Part shown: positions 62,135-64,000 of the stretch, one piece after another
Layout of the letters: the number at the start of each line of letters is the position of its first letter
Numbering within the stretch: the first letter of the stretch is position 1
Assembly: GCA_014192625.1 (NCBI GenBank)
Contig: BJHM01000021.1
Location: 1 to 64,000, forward strand
Direction: 5' to 3'
DNA: 64,000 bases
DNA from: Planctomycetota bacterium
GTDB lineage: Bacteria; Planctomycetota; UBA1135; UBA2386
Program-made: the position numbers and the translations under genes
The notes under the pieces: model-generated
The model's database searches: none
The model's input: only the letters and a program-made list of their open reading frames with translations
What the model was told of the DNA's origin: nothing

Positions 62135-64000
62135 ATGGCGTCCCCGTGCAGCACAGTAGATCCAAAGCGCTTTCTGCCGACCACCGCGGCCGAGATGAAG
62201 GCACGAGGCTGGGACCAGGTTGACCTCGTGTTCGTCAGTGGCGACGCCTACATCGACCATCCATCGTTTGCCGCGGCGCTACTGGGACGCGTGCTCGAGG
62301 CGGAAGGTTTTCGCGTAGCGATTCTGGCACAGCCGCCTTGGCTCGACGCAAATGCGTTCCGACAGTTCGGCAAGCCGCGACTCTGCTTTGCCGTCAGCGC
62401 AGGCAACATGGATTCGATGATCAACCACTACACGGCAAACAAAAAGCGTCGCAACGACGACGCGTATTCGCCGGGTGGCAAGATCGAACTTCGTCCAGAT
62501 CGCGCGACCAACGTCTACGCACAACGTTGCCGCGAGGCGTTCTCAGGCGTGCCGGTGATCGCAGGCGGCGTCGAGGCTTCGCTGCGTCGCGTGGCGCACT
62601 TCGACTATTGGTCCGAGACGGTAAAGCCAACCATCCTTGCGACTAGCAAAGCCGACATCCTTGGCTTTGGCATGGGCGAACGGGTGATCGTCGAAGTGTG
62701 CAAACGCCTCGCCAAAGGTCAACCTATTAGCAGTTGCCGCGATCTGCGCGGCGTGGCCTATCTGCTTGGCAGCAGGGAGACGTTGCCGGCGCATGAGTGG
62801 CATGACGCGAGCTGCGACAATAAGACGATCGAGTTGCCGAGCTTCGAGCAAGTGACTACGGACAAGGTCGCGTTTGCTACAGCAACAAGACTGCTGCACC
62901 ACGAAACCAACCCGATGAACGGACGGCGCCTGCTCCAAAAGCATGGCGACCGGATGCTCGTAGTAAATCCGCCTTCGCTGGCACTCGACGAACGGGGCAT
63001 GGATCGCGTCTACGACCTGCCCTACACGCGCAAATCTCATCCGAGCTACTCGGAGCCGATTCCAGCGCACACGATGATCAAGGACTCGGTGACGACGATG
63101 CGCGGCTGCTTCGGCGGTTGCACGTTCTGCTCGATCACCATGCATCAGGGGCGCGCTATCCAGAGCCGCAGTCAGGGCTCCGTCATACGCGAAGTGAAGC
63201 GCATGACAGATGACCCCGACTTCAGTGGCGCCATCAGCGACGTCGGCGGACCGACCGCCAACATGTATCAGATGCGCTGCACGCGGCCTGATGTCGAGGC
63301 CAAATGCCGCCGCCTCTCGTGCATCCATCCGACAGTTTGCAAACTGCTCGGCAAAAGCCATGACCCGACCAAGGCACTGCTGAAAAAAGTGCGCGAAATG
63401 CCGGGCGTTACTTCCGTGCGCGTCGCATCAGGCATCCGCATGGACCTTGCGCGCCTGGACGATCAGTATCTCGAAGACATGGCGCGGCATCATGTCGGCG
63501 GCCAACTCAAGGTTGCACCCGAGCACACCAGCGAAAAGGTGCTCAACTTGATGAAGAAGCCAGCGACCTCGACGTTTGACGACTTCGCACAGAAGTTCGC
63601 GGCGGCGAGCAAGCGCGCCGGCAAGGAGCAGTATCTGATTCCCTATTTCATCGCTTCGCACCCAGGCTCTGGCGTGCACGAGATGATCGAGTTGGCGGTG
63701 TTCTTGAAGCAACGGGGTTACAAGCCGCGCCAAGTGCAGGACTTCATTCCAGCGCCGATGGATATCGCAACCTGCATGTTTTGGACCGGCATCGACCCAA
63801 TGACGATGCAGCCAGTCGAGACCGTAAAAAAGCTGCGCGACCGCGAGGTGCAACGCGCTTTGATGCAATACTTCAAGCCAGAGAACTACTTCGAAGTGCG
63901 CCGTGCACTACTCGAAGCAGGGCGGAAAGAACTGATCGGCGACGGCCCCACTTGTTTGATTGGCGCAAACCCGCCAAAAGCCGCAATGCAGGCGCGCCGC
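62135..64000 (+). CDS. YgiQ-family radical SAM protein, 3' end beyond the window
   Basis: ATG 62135 opens a frame that runs to the window edge (622 codons). The N-terminal domain includes L-P-T-T-A-A-E-M, D-Y-I-D-H-P-like text and V-I-A-G-G-V-E-A-S-L-R-R, all typical of YgiQ. The radical SAM 4Fe-4S motif is C325-F-G-G-C329-T-F-C332. Further blocks S-R-S-Q-G-S-V and L-K-V-A-P-E-H also match. YgiQ proteins are oxygen-sensitive radical SAM enzymes of poorly defined function. Members often exceed 600-700 residues, so only the C-terminal tail is likely missing. Confidence 0.92.
   Translation, partial: MASPCSTVDPKRFLPTTAAEMKARGWDQVDLVFVSGDAYIDHPSFAAALLGRVLEAEGFRVAILAQPPWLDANAFRQFGKPRLCFAVSAGNMDSMINHYTANKKRRNDDAYSPGGKIELRPDRATNVYAQRCREAFSGVPVIAGGVEASLRRVAHFDYWSETVKPTILATSKADILGFGMGERVIVEVCKRLAKGQPISSCRDLRGVAYLLGSRETLPAHEWHDASCDNKTIELPSFEQVTTDKVAFATATRLLHHETNPMNGRRLLQKHGDRMLVVNPPSLALDERGMDRVYDLPYTRKSHPSYSEPIPAHTMIKDSVTTMRGCFGGCTFCSITMHQGRAIQSRSQGSVIREVKRMTDDPDFSGAISDVGGPTANMYQMRCTRPDVEAKCRRLSCIHPTVCKLLGKSHDPTKALLKKVREMPGVTSVRVASGIRMDLARLDDQYLEDMARHHVGGQLKVAPEHTSEKVLNLMKKPATSTFDDFAQKFAAASKRAGKEQYLIPYFIASHPGSGVHEMIELAVFLKQRGYKPRQVQDFIPAPMDIATCMFWTGIDPMTMQPVETVKKLRDREVQRALMQYFKPENYFEVRRALLEAGRKELIGDGPTCLIGANPPKAAMQARR

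Overview
The window (about 62% G+C, nearly fully coding) looks like a chromosomal segment of a planctomycete. The evidence is two cassettes that pair a PSCyt1/DUF1549/DUF1553 (PSD1) protein with a Tat-exported DUF1501 protein, a formylglycine-type sulfatase lipoprotein, many secreted TIM-barrel, methyltransferase and SGNH proteins, and planctomycete-style secreted proteins of unknown function. I saw no rRNA, tRNA, CRISPR array, integrase or insertion sequence. Several genes start with GTG, and many neighbours share ATGA or GTGA stop/start overlaps, so operons are easy to follow.

Layout. 1-170 (-): start of an isoaspartyl peptidase/asparaginase lipoprotein. 272-7266 (+): large membrane glycosyltransferase-like protein, lone NuoF homologue, THUMP-type RNA methyltransferase, HAMP membrane protein, ABC-F ATPase. 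8064-11913 (+): PilZ protein; a thioredoxin-like protein whose gene is interrupted by an in-frame TGA exactly at the first position of a CGPC-type motif (U-G-P-C), followed by a perfect hairpin, hence a predicted selenoprotein; and a TIGR03546-TIGR03545 fusion. 12261-13667 (-): RsmB-like rRNA methyltransferase. 13943-18109 (+): small secreted protein with clear promoter and terminator, then two polytopic glycosyltransferase-like proteins, the second a paralogue of the gene at 272. 18214-21966 (-): serine hydrolase and a frameshifted spermidine-synthase-like membrane protein. 22077-28909: secreted TIM barrel, lipoprotein SAM hydrolase, large secreted protein, NMT1/THI5-type ABC importer, DUF1801-like protein.

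28932-38583 is the most coherent accessory block. It has two divergent, tightly overlapping operons around an AT-rich gap at 32264-32376. The left arm encodes a RibD-like reductase, a zinc-dehydrogenase-family protein, a divergent 6-pyruvoyl-tetrahydropterin-synthase (PTPS) homologue and a GT4 glycosyltransferase. The right arm encodes a CDP-alcohol phosphatidyltransferase, an isoprenylcysteine-methyltransferase-like membrane protein, two SAM methyltransferases, a membrane protein and a membrane-anchored alkaline-phosphatase-superfamily enzyme. I infer an uncharacterised pathway making a pteridine- or pyrimidine-derived, glycosylated and possibly lipid-linked metabolite.

38618-46350: DUF72 protein, sulfatase, a 12-copy 9-bp tandem repeat, a DgcN/DgcA-like pair (N-acetyl-D-glutamate route), a beta-propeller protein and a second ABC-F ATPase. 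46510-59083: the two PSD1/DUF1501 cassettes flanking a small conserved protein, an aldo/keto reductase and a secreted methyltransferase-TIM barrel fusion. 59188-64000: MetE-like single-domain protein, SGNH hydrolase and the first 622 codons of a YgiQ-type radical SAM protein.

The two observations most worth follow-up are the predicted thioredoxin-like selenoprotein at 8607-9605 and the PTPS/RibD/CDP-alcohol cluster at 28932-38583.
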